A stretch of DNA of 64,000 nt from an uncultured SAR86 cluster bacterium (GCA_902605165.1 CACLBJ010000003.1:1-64000), one strand, 5' to 3'; positions 34,354 to 44,685 are shown, counted from the first letter of the stretch. A program made the numbers and translations. Notes: generated by a model not told the origin, from the letters alone.

Positions 34354-35448
34354 TTAATGAATATTACGTGCCAAGATTTGCTCTTTTTTCAATTTCTTTG
34401 AGCCAATTGGATTTATTAGTTTTCCGACAAGTTGGCCACAAGCTCCATCAATCTCATCTCCTCTTGTTGTTCTTACTGTTGCTATGAATTTATTCTTTAT
34501 TAAGTGATTTTTAAAGGATTCAACGTTTTGATGGCTTGATCTTTTGTATTCAGATTCAGGAAATGGATTAAATGGAATTAAATTTATCTTGCATTTTAAG
34601 TCTGACAAAAGACTAACTAAATTTGATGCATCCTCAATAGAGTCATTTACTTTATCTATGAGTATATATTCAACTGTTATATATGACTTACTATTAAGTG
34701 ATTCCAAGTAATTTTTGCTGCTAAGTAATAGGTCCCTTATTGGATATTTCTTATTTATAGGAACAATCTCATTCCTTAAGTCATCATTGGATGCATGCAA
34801 TGAAATAGCCAAAGAAACGTCAGTTTTTCCAGTTATTGCCTCTATCTCAGGAACTATCCCAGATGTACTAAGAGTTATTCTTCTTTTTGATAGAGAATAG
34901 CATTTCTGATCTTTCATTATATTGATTGTTTTAAGAACATTCGTTGTGTTCATCAAAGGTTCTCCCATGCCCATAAAAACAACATTTGAAACTCTTTCGC
35001 TTTCATCTTCATAATAGTTAGCAATCCAAAGCTGGCCAATAATCTCTGATGAGGTTAAATTTCTTTTAAATCCATGATAACCCGTAGCGCAAAAAGTACA
35101 CTTCAAGGCGCAACCTGCTTGCGATGAAATGCAAAGTGTTTGTCTTTTTTTTTCTGGTATTTTTACCATTTCAATAAAAGAATCTTCATCAAGTTTCAAA
35201 AGAAACTTTTTTGTTCCCTCTGACGAAGTACTTATATCGATAATCTCTGGAATCTCTATTATTGAATTCTGTTTTAATTTTTCAATAAGATCCTTACCTA
35301 GATTGGTCATGGAATCAAAGTCTATAATGCCTTTATTATGAATCCATTCAAAGATTTGGAGACCGCGATATGGTTTCTCATTAATTTTGATTAAATAATC
35401 TTGAAGCTCCTCTCGAGTAAGCCCTAAAAGATTATTTTTTTTGGACAT
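34354..35448 (-). CDS. rlmN: Dual-specificity RNA methyltransferase RlmN
   Basis: Radical SAM CALKCTFCATG, VFMGMGEPLMN, RTTRGDEIDGACGQL. Confidence 0.97.
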   Translation of the reverse strand: MSKKNNLLGLTREELQDYLIKINEKPYRGLQIFEWIHNKGIIDFDSMTNLGKDLIEKLKQNSIIEIPEIIDISTSSEGTKKFLLKLDEDSFIEMVKIPEKKRQTLCISSQAGCALKCTFCATGYHGFKRNLTSSEIIGQLWIANYYEDESERVSNVVFMGMGEPLMNTTNVLKTINIMKDQKCYSLSKRRITLSTSGIVPEIEAITGKTDVSLAISLHASNDDLRNEIVPINKKYPIRDLLLSSKNYLESLNSKSYITVEYILIDKVNDSIEDASNLVSLLSDLKCKINLIPFNPFPESEYKRSSHQNVESFKNHLIKNKFIATVRTTRGDEIDGACGQLVGKLINPIGSKKLKKEQILARNIH

Positions 35449-35450
35449 TT

Positions 35451-35861
35451 TTACAGGTCACTGAAGAAAAATGCTATTTCTCTGCTAGCACTTTTTTCTG
35501 AATCAGATCCGTGAACAGCGTTTGCATCTATTGTTTGGGCAAAGTCTGCTCTTATCGTTCCAGCATCTGCTTTAGACGGATCGGTGTTACCCATTAGCTC
35601 TCTATTTTTGGCAATTGCATCTTCACCTTCAAGTACTTGAATAAATACTGGCCCAGACGTCATAAATGCAATTAAGTCATTATAAAAAGGTTTTCCTTCA
35701 TGTTCAGCATAAAAACCACCAGCCTCAGAATCTGACAAAGTAATTAATTTTGCAGCAATGATTTTCAAATCATTTGTTTCAAATCTAGATATGATCTCAC
35801 CAATAACATTCTTAGCAACGGCATCTGGTTTAATTATTGATAGTGTTCGCTGAATGGCCAT
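35451..35861 (-). CDS. ndk: Nucleoside diphosphate kinase
   Basis: [26 protein letters not shown]. Confidence 0.98.
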   Translation of the reverse strand: MAIQRTLSIIKPDAVAKNVIGEIISRFETNDLKIIAAKLITLSDSEAGGFYAEHEGKPFYNDLIAFMTSGPVFIQVLEGEDAIAKNRELMGNTDPSKADAGTIRADFAQTIDANAVHGSDSEKSASREIAFFFSDL

Positions 35862-35894
35862 AATCTTCTCCAAAAAAACGGTATTATAGGGAAT

Positions 35895-36098
35895 TTATTG
35901 AGTTTCTTCTATCCACGCCATCTGAATTGCTTCAAGAATCTTTTCGTTTGATTTGCTGGGATCATCTTTAAAGGAATTTAAATCACATATTTTTTGATGC
36001 AAATCAGGAAAACTAATCCACTGAGGATCTATTTCTTCAAAACTTTCACTTAGCTCAATAGCTATATCAATTATGTCTTGCCAATAAAGATCTTTCAT
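35895..36098 (-). CDS. iscX: Fe-S assembly protein IscX
   Basis: 67-aa protein LYWQDIIDIAIELSESFEEIDPQWISFPDLHQKICDL; last gene of the isc operon. Confidence 0.92.
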   Translation of the reverse strand: MKDLYWQDIIDIAIELSESFEEIDPQWISFPDLHQKICDLNSFKDDPSKSNEKILEAIQMAWIEETQ

Positions 36099-36433
36099 AT
36101 TTCTTCAGATACTTGATTAACTGTATATTTAGGAAGCTCAACAACAAGATCCTTTTTGCCAGGATAAATCTGGCAGCTTAATCGTGATTGAGGCTCCAGC
36201 CCCCATGCTTTATCAAGCATATCTTCCTCTGTCTCTGATGGCTCGCCCAGTGATTCAAACCCCTCTCTTACAATGCAGTGACAAGTCGTACAAGCACATG
36301 ATAACTCACAAGCATGTTCTATCTTTAGGCCATTTCTAAGAGCACCTTCACAAAGAGATTCATCATTATTAAGCTCAAATTCTGCACCCTCTGGACAAAT
36401 TTCTGGATGAGGTAAGATCTTTACCTTTGGCAT
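36095..36433 (-). CDS. fdx: ISC-type 2Fe-2S ferredoxin
   Basis: ALRNGLKIEHACELSCACTTCHCIVREGFESL; start set at MPKVKILPH. Confidence 0.95.
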   Translation of the reverse strand: MPKVKILPHPEICPEGAEFELNNDESLCEGALRNGLKIEHACELSCACTTCHCIVREGFESLGEPSETEEDMLDKAWGLEPQSRLSCQIYPGKKDLVVELPKYTVNQVSEEI

Positions 36434-36434
36434 A

Positions 36435-36776
36435 TCAAATACTAAAGCTTTCGCCACAGCCACATGTAACTTTTGCATTAGGGTTATTAAAAATAATACC
36501 TTGATTAAGTCCTGTTGATACGAAATCAACTTCGCTTCCCTTCAAAAATTCAAAACTTTCATTATCAACATGGATTTTAAAGGTTGATTCATCAAATAAA
36601 ATATCGCCCTCTTTTTCTTCATTAGTATATTCAAAGAAATATTCAAACCCTGAGCATCCTGCCTCCCTAACACCAATCCTTATTCCAAAGTTATCCGGCT
36701 TTCCATTTAAAGAACTTTTAAAATGGCTAATTGCAGCGCTAGTAAATGAAATACTTGAGGGATTGAAACTTTGCAT
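36435..36776 (-). CDS. iscA: Iron-sulfur assembly protein IscA
   Basis: IGVREAGCSGFEYFFEY, CGCGESFSI. Confidence 0.96.
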   Translation of the reverse strand: MQSFNPSSISFTSAAISHFKSSLNGKPDNFGIRIGVREAGCSGFEYFFEYTNEEKEGDILFDESTFKIHVDNESFEFLKGSEVDFVSTGLNQGIIFNNPNAKVTCGCGESFSI

Positions 36777-37180
36777 TATTGTTTAGATTCATAATCCTCA
36801 ATTGCTTGCCTAATAGAATCTTCAGCTAAGACCGAGCAATGAATCTTGATTGGAGGTAATTCTAAAACTTCAACTAAATCTTTATTTTTTATTTCTTTTG
36901 CTTCATCAAGAGTTTTACCAATTAGCATCTCAACGAGTTCCGCTGATGATGCTATAGCAGAACCACAACCATAGGTTTTAAATTTTACATCTTCAATGAT
37001 ATGTTTATTTCCCTCTTGTTTGCACTTTATCTGCAATTTCATTACGTCTCCACATGCAGGAGCTCCAACCATCCCAGTTCCAACGTCTCCATCTTGCGGA
37101 TCAAATCTTCCGACATTAAATTTTTCAGGGTTTTTTAAGGTATTTTCAAACTTATCAACAACTTTTTTACTGTAAGCCAT
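36776..37180 (-). CDS. iscU: Fe-S scaffold protein IscU
   Basis: MAYSKKVVDKFENTLKNPEKF, GAPACGDVMKLQIK, YGCGSAIASS, KIHCSVLAEDSI. Confidence 0.97.
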   Translation of the reverse strand: MAYSKKVVDKFENTLKNPEKFNVGRFDPQDGDVGTGMVGAPACGDVMKLQIKCKQEGNKHIIEDVKFKTYGCGSAIASSAELVEMLIGKTLDEAKEIKNKDLVEVLELPPIKIHCSVLAEDSIRQAIEDYESKQ

Positions 37181-37193
37181 TATTTTTCTCCAA

Positions 37194-38414
37194 TTAGTGA
37201 GCCTGCCATTCGACAGTATCCAAATCAATTCCATCGAGATGCATCTCCCATAGAGGAGATAGCTCTCTTAATCTATCTACTACATTTGAAAGAAGCTCAA
37301 GGGTATTTTCTACATCTTCCTTTGTAGTAAATCTTCCAAATGAAAATCTAATTGAGCTATGGGCTAGCTCATCTTTTCTGCCCAATGCTCTTAAAACATA
37401 TGATGGCTCAAGACTTGCAGAAGTACATGCTGAACCAGATGAAACAGCAATATCTTTTAATCCCATGATTAAAGATTCACCTTCAATAAAATTAAAACTT
37501 ATATTTAAAATATTAGGCACTTTATTTTGAAGGTCTCCATTAATGTATATTTCGTCAATCTTCTTAACTTCGTCTAAGAAGTATTCATGAAATTCAGATA
37601 CTTTCTTAGAATCATTTTTCATTTCTTCTTTTGCAAGCCTAAAAGCTTCTCCCATTCCAACAATTTGATGTGTTGCTAGCGTGCCAGACCTCATACCTCT
37701 TTCATGACCTCCTCCATGGATCTGAGCTTCAATCCTTACTCTCGGTTTTCTTCTTACAAATAAAGCTCCAACACCCTTTGGTCCATATGTCTTATGAGCT
37801 GAGAATGACATCAAATCAACTTTTAAAGTTGATAAATCGATATTGACTTTGCCAGTACTCTGAGCAGCGTCAACATGGAAAAATATTCCGTTATCTCTTG
37901 TAAGCTGACCAATTGAGGCAATATCATTAATTGTTCCTAACTCATTGTTTATATGCATTATGGAAACGAGAATAGTGTCTTCCCTGATGGCATCTTTTAT
38001 AGCTTCTGGAGTGATAACTCCTCCCTCATTGGGTTCTAGATATGTAACATCAAAACCATGTCTCTCAAGCTGTCTGCATGGATCAAGAACTGCTTTGTGT
38101 TCTATTTTGGAAGTAACAATATGCTTTCCTTTTGTTTTGTAAAAGTTTGCAATTCCTTTTATGGCCAAATTATCTGCTTCCGTAGCTCCAGAAGTCCAAA
38201 CAATTTCTCTAGGATCACAATTAACAAGGTTTGCTACATGCGATCTTGCTAGCTCAACAGCCTCATCAGCCTGCCAACCAAATGCATGAGATCTTGAAGC
38301 AGCATTGCCGAAGTTATTTTTAAATGTCATATACTCCAACATCATTTCAGCAACCCTATCATCAACAGGAGTTGTAGATGCATAATCGAGATAAATTGGT
38401 TTACTTTTGTTCAT
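37194..38414 (-). CDS. iscS: Cysteine desulfurase IscS
   Basis: [42 protein letters not shown]. Confidence 0.98.
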   Translation of the reverse strand: MNKSKPIYLDYASTTPVDDRVAEMMLEYMTFKNNFGNAASRSHAFGWQADEAVELARSHVANLVNCDPREIVWTSGATEADNLAIKGIANFYKTKGKHIVTSKIEHKAVLDPCRQLERHGFDVTYLEPNEGGVITPEAIKDAIREDTILVSIMHINNELGTINDIASIGQLTRDNGIFFHVDAAQSTGKVNIDLSTLKVDLMSFSAHKTYGPKGVGALFVRRKPRVRIEAQIHGGGHERGMRSGTLATHQIVGMGEAFRLAKEEMKNDSKKVSEFHEYFLDEVKKIDEIYINGDLQNKVPNILNISFNFIEGESLIMGLKDIAVSSGSACTSASLEPSYVLRALGRKDELAHSSIRFSFGRFTTKEDVENTLELLSNVVDRLRELSPLWEMHLDGIDLDTVEWQAH

Positions 38415-38422
38415 TTCTTCCT

Positions 38423-38857
38423 TTATCGTAAATTTACAACATTTATATAGTGATCATCACGGCTTTCAACAAGTGTATCAAGTGTAATTTTTTCTAAATA
38501 ATTAACTACAACTGTGTTTAAGCTTGCCCACAAGGTATGAGTTCTACATTTTTTACCATCACTGCAATCACTTGCACCAGAGCAGCTGGTTGCATCAAGG
38601 TCTTCTTCTACTGCAATCATAATATCTTTAACAGAAATCTTGCTAGGATCTTTAGCAAAGAAATAACCTCCATTCCTTCCACGAGTTGACTCTATCAAAC
38701 CGGCAATACGCAACTTTCTAAAAAGCTGCTCTAAATAAGAAATTTCAATCGACTGCATGTCTGCGATTTTAGATACCTTCACTGGCCCATCAATCTCCAT
38801 TAAATGAAGCTCAATAAGAGCGTTTAGAGCATACCTACTCTTAGTAGTAAATTTCAT
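38423..38857 (-). CDS. iscR: Rrf2-family regulator IscR
   Basis: [19 protein letters not shown], Cys motif [19 protein letters not shown]. Confidence 0.96.
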   Translation of the reverse strand: MKFTTKSRYALNALIELHLMEIDGPVKVSKIADMQSIEISYLEQLFRKLRIAGLIESTRGRNGGYFFAKDPSKISVKDIMIAVEEDLDATSCSGASDCSDGKKCRTHTLWASLNTVVVNYLEKITLDTLVESRDDHYINVVNLR

Positions 38858-38897
38858 AAATTTAAATACTTCCTAATATTAAATATTATTTGGAAGT

Positions 38898-38926
38898 ATT
38901 ATAGAATCTTGACTAATTTAGTCAAC
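38898..38926 (-). promoter_or_regulatory. iscR promoter (TTGACT-16 bp-TATAAT) with IscR type-1-like operator GACTAAATTAGTC
   Basis: Minus-strand TTGACTAAATTAGTCAAGATTCTATAAT. GACTAATTTAGTC (+, 38911-38923) fits the published type-1 core GACTRWWWYAGTC. Confidence 0.8.
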
Positions 38927-39637
38927 TTTTATTTGCATTCCTAATCTATGTGCAACCATATGATAAGACTCGATAACATCTCCTAAGTCTTGTCTAAATC
39001 TATCTTTATCTAGTTTTTCTAAAGTTTGATCATCCCATAATCTGCATCCATCTGGGGTAAATTCATCGCCCAGCAAGATCTTTCCGTTAGAAGTACCAAA
39101 TTCAAGCTTAAAATCAACCAATATCATTCCTGAATCAGCAAAAAGTTTTGTTAATAGTTCATTAACCTTATGAGAAGCATTAATCATTTCATCTAACTCG
39201 TCATCTTTTGCCCAGCCAAAGGAAACTATATGATTCCTATTAATTAATGGATCACCTAAATCATCATCTTTTAAAAAGAATTCAAAAAGAGGTTTCTCAA
39301 GGATCAAACCATCTTCTGTTCCCAGTCTTCTGCATATTGATCCAGTCGCCCTATTTCTAATTACGCACTCGATAGGAAACATATCTAAGCTATGCACAAG
39401 AGAATGAGTATTATCCATAAGATCAATTAAATGATGTTCTATTCCATTGCTCCCAAGATAATTCATGATAAATGCATTGAATTGATTGTTTACTGCACCT
39501 TTTCCAGCTAATGAAGCTCTTTTCTTTCCATCAAATGCGGAAGCATCATCCCTAAACTCCATTATTAATTCATCAGGATTACCGGTGGTAAACATTGATT
39601 TAGCTTTACCAGTTGCAATTTCTTTAACTTTTTCCAT
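38918..39637 (-). CDS. purC: SAICAR synthetase
   Basis: EIATGKAKSMFTTGNPDELIMEFRDDASAFDGKKRA. Confidence 0.98.
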   Translation of the reverse strand: MEKVKEIATGKAKSMFTTGNPDELIMEFRDDASAFDGKKRASLAGKGAVNNQFNAFIMNYLGSNGIEHHLIDLMDNTHSLVHSLDMFPIECVIRNRATGSICRRLGTEDGLILEKPLFEFFLKDDDLGDPLINRNHIVSFGWAKDDELDEMINASHKVNELLTKLFADSGMILVDFKLEFGTSNGKILLGDEFTPDGCRLWDDQTLEKLDKDRFRQDLGDVIESYHMVAHRLGMQIKVD

Positions 39638-39645
39638 TTAAATCC

Positions 39646-40626
39646 TTAACTTAGTGATTCATTCAATATAGAAAGCAAATCTTCTGCTTCTTGAATATTG
39701 CCAGTCATGGCTTCAGCCTTGATGAGAGTCTTTGAACCTGAGCGAGAGACTAGAATTATATATTCTGGGTCAGCAATTTGCTCTGATGGGTTTCTTCTCA
39801 AGAAAGAAAAGGGATTAAATCTTGATTCGCTTGATTCATCTTCTGCAGACAAGCTTACGTAAAATATGCCTTCTTCCCTATTTCTATCATTAGAAATAAT
39901 TTGAGATGCATTTATTGCTCTGCTTACAGTAGACCATGCTCTTTCGAAATTTAAATCTAACTCAATCACAGTTCTTTCATTTTCTGAGAAAATCCTTGAT
40001 TTTTTTCTATCATTTAGTGATTGAGCAGCAAGAGATGTTCCCGAAAAAGTTCCCACAGAGTCTGCTATATAACTAACTATATCCTCCAAATAAGGTTGAA
40101 TCTCCTCTTGGTCAAGCTCAACTAAAGTTTCATCATCTTTTTGAACCCCAGATAAAAATATCTCTGATGAGGATTCCTTAATTCCATGCTCAATAGTTAT
40201 CTTGAAATTAATTTCATCATTATAATCAATTAGCATTTCACCTGCCTCTGGATTGGCATCTAGAAGCTGAAACTCAGAAGTCTCCCAATAGCTTCTCGTT
40301 ATTGGCCATGTTGTTGAGGGTAAAGTCTCAACATAAATCCATAGTAATTCACCTAATCTTCTTAACTGAACTTCGCTAGCTCCACCTGCTGAAAAAATTT
40401 GTCTTGGCTTTGGAACTTCTTGGAAGACAGTATCTTTTGAAGCAATATCAATTGGGTAATGATCTTCTTTTGTATTTAATTCAAGATTATCAGTGGTAAT
40501 AACATCTTCTGATAATTCTTCATCTAAAAAATCATATTTAGTATCGGGAAAAGCTCCCTCAGGGCCAGTTAGTGAGGCGCAGCTCGATAATAAAAATACA
40601 AAAATGACATAGTTTAATTTATTCAT
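39646..40626 (-). CDS. bamC: Outer membrane assembly lipoprotein BamC
   Basis: Lipobox LLSSCASL, NlpB/DapX-like sequence, adjacent to purC. Confidence 0.88.
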   Translation of the reverse strand: MNKLNYVIFVFLLSSCASLTGPEGAFPDTKYDFLDEELSEDVITTDNLELNTKEDHYPIDIASKDTVFQEVPKPRQIFSAGGASEVQLRRLGELLWIYVETLPSTTWPITRSYWETSEFQLLDANPEAGEMLIDYNDEINFKITIEHGIKESSSEIFLSGVQKDDETLVELDQEEIQPYLEDIVSYIADSVGTFSGTSLAAQSLNDRKKSRIFSENERTVIELDLNFERAWSTVSRAINASQIISNDRNREEGIFYVSLSAEDESSESRFNPFSFLRRNPSEQIADPEYIILVSRSGSKTLIKAEAMTGNIQEAEDLLSILNESLS

Positions 40627-40712
40627 TGCATAATTTTACATTGATAGAGAGTAATTTAAATAAATTTTAGATAAACTTAGTTAATTTTTTATATTTTATA
40701 AAAGGAGCAGTT

Positions 40713-41174
40713 ATGAGTTTAGAAGGAAAAAAATGTCCTCATTTTTTAGGAGATGCAACAGGAGGGATTACATTATCAAATAAAAATTTTGAAGGTAAAA
40801 ACTTAATAATATTTTTCTATCCTAAAGATAATACTCCTGGATGTACTCTAGAGGGACAGGATTTTAGAAATAATCATAAGGATTTCTCAAAACTTAATGC
40901 CGAAATACTTGGTGTTTCAAGAGATTCAATAAAATCTCATGAGAATTTTAAAGAGAAACAGAGTTTTCCATTTCAGTTGTTGTCTGATCCTGACGAAGCA
41001 ATGTGTAAATCTTTTGATGTCATGAGAGAAAAATCAATGTATGGAAAAAAATATATTGGTGTTGATAGGAGTACATTTCTCATTAATTCAAAAGGCTTTG
41101 TTGTAAAAGAATGGAGATCAGTTAAGGTGAAAGGCCATGTTATGGAAGTATTAGAAGCACTTAAAGATATCTAA
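40713..41174 (+). CDS. bcp: Thioredoxin-dependent peroxiredoxin Bcp
   Basis: FYPKDNTPGCTLEGQDFRN. Confidence 0.96.
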   Translation: MSLEGKKCPHFLGDATGGITLSNKNFEGKNLIIFFYPKDNTPGCTLEGQDFRNNHKDFSKLNAEILGVSRDSIKSHENFKEKQSFPFQLLSDPDEAMCKSFDVMREKSMYGKKYIGVDRSTFLINSKGFVVKEWRSVKVKGHVMEVLEALKDI

Positions 41175-42130
41175 TATATTTTAGATATTAAATCAGTTTT
41201 ATTAGTTTGACTCCCCCTGATCATTCCCTTCGTATTAAAAGGAGCTGAAATATTTCCTTTATGATCAATAGAGATTAAGCCACCTGAAGCCTCTAAATCA
41301 TTTAGCTCATTAATGATTGATTCAGCTGCATCGCTTAATTCTTCATTTAGATATTCAATGCGAACACAAACCTCGCGTGCAACTTGATACTTTATAAAAA
41401 ATTCTCCATGGCCAGTTGATGAAACTCCACAAACACCATTTTGAGCCCAAGTACCTGACCCAATAATAGGAGAATCTCCAACTCTTCCTGGCATTTTGTT
41501 TGTCATGCCTCCTGTAGAAGTTGCAGCTGAGATGTTGCCATTTTTATCTAGCGCAACAGCACCAACAGTTCCTATTTTGTCTGCGTTTTCATTTAATTTT
41601 GAAATCTTGTTCTTAGAGTTAAGAAGCCTTTTAAGTCTTTCCTCGTGATAAAAATAATTTCTATCAACAATATCGACACCTATATCTCTTGCAAACCTTT
41701 CTGCGCCCTCTCCAACAAGAAGCACATGTTTTGTTTCTTCAGCAACTTTTCTTGCCAACTTAATTGGATTCTTGACTGTTGAAACTGATGCTACAGCTCC
41801 ACTTAATCTATTTTTACCGTCCATAATTGAAGCATCCATTTCTTGAACTTCATCTGAGTTATACACAGACCCTCTTCCAGCATTAAAAAGAGGTGAATCT
41901 TCCAACATGGAAACAGCTAACTCTACAGCATCAAAGCTTGAACCACCCTTTTCAAGTATTTCATAAGCTTCAGATACTGTTTCTTGAATCTTTTTATGTA
42001 TTTGCTGTTGCCTTTCCTCAGAAAGGCCAGACATAACTCCTGCTCCTCCATGAACTACTATTCCAAAGTTTTCTTCAGAATGAAGTAAAGATGACATGGC
42101 AAAAATTATTAAGAAACTCCTAATATTCAT
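41171..42130 (-). CDS. Isoaspartyl peptidase/L-asparaginase (Ntn hydrolase) with signal peptide
   Basis: VVHGGAGVM, AGRGSVYNSDEVQEMDASIMDG, catalytic GTVGAVALDKNGN. Confidence 0.93.
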   Translation of the reverse strand: MNIRSFLIIFAMSSLLHSEENFGIVVHGGAGVMSGLSEERQQQIHKKIQETVSEAYEILEKGGSSFDAVELAVSMLEDSPLFNAGRGSVYNSDEVQEMDASIMDGKNRLSGAVASVSTVKNPIKLARKVAEETKHVLLVGEGAERFARDIGVDIVDRNYFYHEERLKRLLNSKNKISKLNENADKIGTVGAVALDKNGNISAATSTGGMTNKMPGRVGDSPIIGSGTWAQNGVCGVSSTGHGEFFIKYQVAREVCVRIEYLNEELSDAAESIINELNDLEASGGLISIDHKGNISAPFNTKGMIRGSQTNKTDLISKIY

Positions 42131-43184
42131 TATTTGCAGCAGAACTTGGCCATGAGTTCCATACGGCTTTTATAAAAGTAGCCAAAGGTATTGAGAAAAA
42201 TGCACCCCAAAAACCAAAAATGCCACCAAATATAAAAACTGCAAGCATAATCACTACTGGATGAAGTTTAACGGCATCAGAGAATAGAATTGGAACTAGA
42301 AGATTTCCATCAAGGGCTTGAAGAAGGAGATAAAGCCCAACAATCATATAGAAGTCAAATCCGATGCCAAATTGCAAAAGAGCAACAACAATAACTGGAA
42401 TTGTTGCAAGAAATGCTCCTACATAAGGGATAAGAACAGAAAATCCAACAATAATTGATAATAATGCAGTGTAATTAAGGCCCATTATTCCGAATATAAG
42501 AGCCGCTGCAAAACCAACAATAAGAATTTCTATTCCTTTACCCCAAACATAATTACTTAACTGATCATCCATTTCGATCCATACCTCTGAAAGCATTTCT
42601 CTTTTTTTTGGTAAAAGCATCAAAAAACCTTTGATAATTCTTTCCTTGTCAAATAAAAAGAAAAATACCAAGACAGGTATCATAATTAAATATATTGAAA
42701 AGACGACAGTGTCTTGAATGCCTGAAATTGATGCATCAAGTACTCCTTGCGAAAGGGATGAAAGCCTTCCTACAAGCTCAGTAAAAAATGATGAAATCTG
42801 ATTGGATGAGATTAATTCCTGATTTGATTGAACTAAGCTTTCAACATAACTTCTAAAATTATTAAGCCAAATTGGGACTTCAAGGAAAAAAGCTTGAGTT
42901 TGTTGAAAGATTAATGGTATCAACCAAATCAAAAATCCTAGGCCTGTAAATAAGAAAATGACATATGAAATAACAAGAGACGTAAACTCACTTAAGCCAT
43001 ATTTTATAAAGTTTTTAGTTAGCCCAATCAATAAATATGCAAATATCAAGCTAACAATGAATGGAGTTAATAACCCTCCAAAAATATATAAAACCAATAA
43101 AAAAGCGAATATTAGTAAGGAAAAGATTATAGATTCCTCATTACTAAAGATTTTATTTAAAAGCGTATTTATTTGATCAAACAT
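42120..43184 (-). CDS. AI-2E family transporter (PerM/UPF0118)
   Basis: Multi-TM protein with LIPYVGAFLATIPVIVVALLQFG and LVPILFSDAVKLHPVVIMLAV. Confidence 0.9.
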   Translation of the reverse strand: MFDQINTLLNKIFSNEESIIFSLLIFAFLLVLYIFGGLLTPFIVSLIFAYLLIGLTKNFIKYGLSEFTSLVISYVIFLFTGLGFLIWLIPLIFQQTQAFFLEVPIWLNNFRSYVESLVQSNQELISSNQISSFFTELVGRLSSLSQGVLDASISGIQDTVVFSIYLIMIPVLVFFFLFDKERIIKGFLMLLPKKREMLSEVWIEMDDQLSNYVWGKGIEILIVGFAAALIFGIMGLNYTALLSIIVGFSVLIPYVGAFLATIPVIVVALLQFGIGFDFYMIVGLYLLLQALDGNLLVPILFSDAVKLHPVVIMLAVFIFGGIFGFWGAFFSIPLATFIKAVWNSWPSSAANNEY

Positions 43185-43272
43185 AATAAATTGTTGATTT
43201 TTCCTTTTACTAAACTTTATGTTAATGCAAAATAAACTTTATTGTTAGATTTGTGTCTAAAATTAGATCGAT

Positions 43273-44685
43273 ATGCCAAAAATATTAATAACACTATTTT
43301 TAATAACAAACTTTGCATATGCACAAGTTGATATAGAGCTTCCGGAGCTAGGGGATAGAGTATCTGGAGCTATTTCTGAAGCAGAGGTTGAGCTTCTAAG
43401 TGAACAATTTTTGCAGCAAGTCTATTCTCAAGCAGCTTTAATAGTAGATCCAATTATTCAGGAATATTCAGAGCTTCTTCTTTATAGATTATCTGAAACA
43501 AGTCTAGTTGCTGAAAGAGATTTTACAGTTATTTTAATTGATGATCCTTCTTTAAATGCTTTTGCAGCTCCTGGAGGCATTGTTGGAATAAATGGTGGTC
43601 TCTTTTTAAATGCTGATAATGAGTCTCAATTTGCATCTGTGTTGTGTCATGAATTAGCTCATCTCAGCCAAAGACACTTTCAAAGAAATGTTTTGAGATC
43701 TCAAGATAGGAACCTTGCTTCAGCTTTAATACTGGTTTCATCAATTGCAGTCGCAATTGCTACAAATAATCCAGGAGCATTTATTGCTGGGCCAGCTTTA
43801 CTCCAACAGCAATCATTAAGATATAGCAGAGCATTTGAGAGAGAAGCAGATAGATTTGGTTTCGAAAATTGTGTTGCATCTGGATATGATCCAAAAGCAA
43901 TGGGTGAAATGTTTGAAAATATGGCTGCGTTAAGGAGATTCTATGGAGATAATATACCTGAATTTCTTTTAACCCATCCAATTTCTTCCACCAGAGTAAG
44001 TGATGCATTTAATGCAGCAGATCAGCTTGGAGATATAGGAGGTATAAGAAATAGTATTAATTACAGATTAATTAAAGGTAGGCTTGAGGCTGATTACGAA
44101 GTGCTGCCAATAAATGCAATCCGAATATTTGAAAATAAGATTAATACAAATAGAAATATACAAAACATATATGGCTTCTCAAGGGCTTTGTCTTTAAATG
44201 GAAGATTTGAAGAAAGTCTTATTCAAATAAATGAGCTTTTAGAAATGTATCCTAAAAATCTCATCTTGAATACAACAAAAGTTGAAATCTTAAGAGAATC
44301 AAAAAAGTATGAGGAAGCTCTTCTTTTGGTTAATGAGCAATTAGAAATTTCACCTAAAAATTTTCCACTGACAATTGAAAAAGCAAGAGTATTAAGAGGC
44401 CTTGAAAAAACTATAGCTGCAGAGGAAATCCTAAGAGATACTCTTCTTAGAAGAAATTCAGATCCAAGCCTGTGGTTTTTACTTTCAGAAATCCAGAAAG
44501 ATAATCTCAACGTAGCTGGTTACCACCAAAGCAGAGCAGAATACTTTATCTTGCTTGGTCAGAATGAAAGAGCTCTTAATGAACTTCAGTTTGCTCTTAA
44601 ATTATCTCAAGGCAATTTCCAAACTTTCGAAATTATAATGACTAAAATTAATAATTTGAGAGAAAAGCTAAATAAAAGAATCTAA
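43273..44685 (+). CDS. bepA: M48 family metalloprotease with TPR domain, BepA-like
   Basis: HELAHLSQRH zinc motif, AFEREADRFG, C-terminal TPRs. Confidence 0.92.
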   Translation: MPKILITLFLITNFAYAQVDIELPELGDRVSGAISEAEVELLSEQFLQQVYSQAALIVDPIIQEYSELLLYRLSETSLVAERDFTVILIDDPSLNAFAAPGGIVGINGGLFLNADNESQFASVLCHELAHLSQRHFQRNVLRSQDRNLASALILVSSIAVAIATNNPGAFIAGPALLQQQSLRYSRAFEREADRFGFENCVASGYDPKAMGEMFENMAALRRFYGDNIPEFLLTHPISSTRVSDAFNAADQLGDIGGIRNSINYRLIKGRLEADYEVLPINAIRIFENKINTNRNIQNIYGFSRALSLNGRFEESLIQINELLEMYPKNLILNTTKVEILRESKKYEEALLLVNEQLEISPKNFPLTIEKARVLRGLEKTIAAEEILRDTLLRRNSDPSLWFLLSEIQKDNLNVAGYHQSRAEYFILLGQNERALNELQFALKLSQGNFQTFEIIMTKINNLREKLNKRI

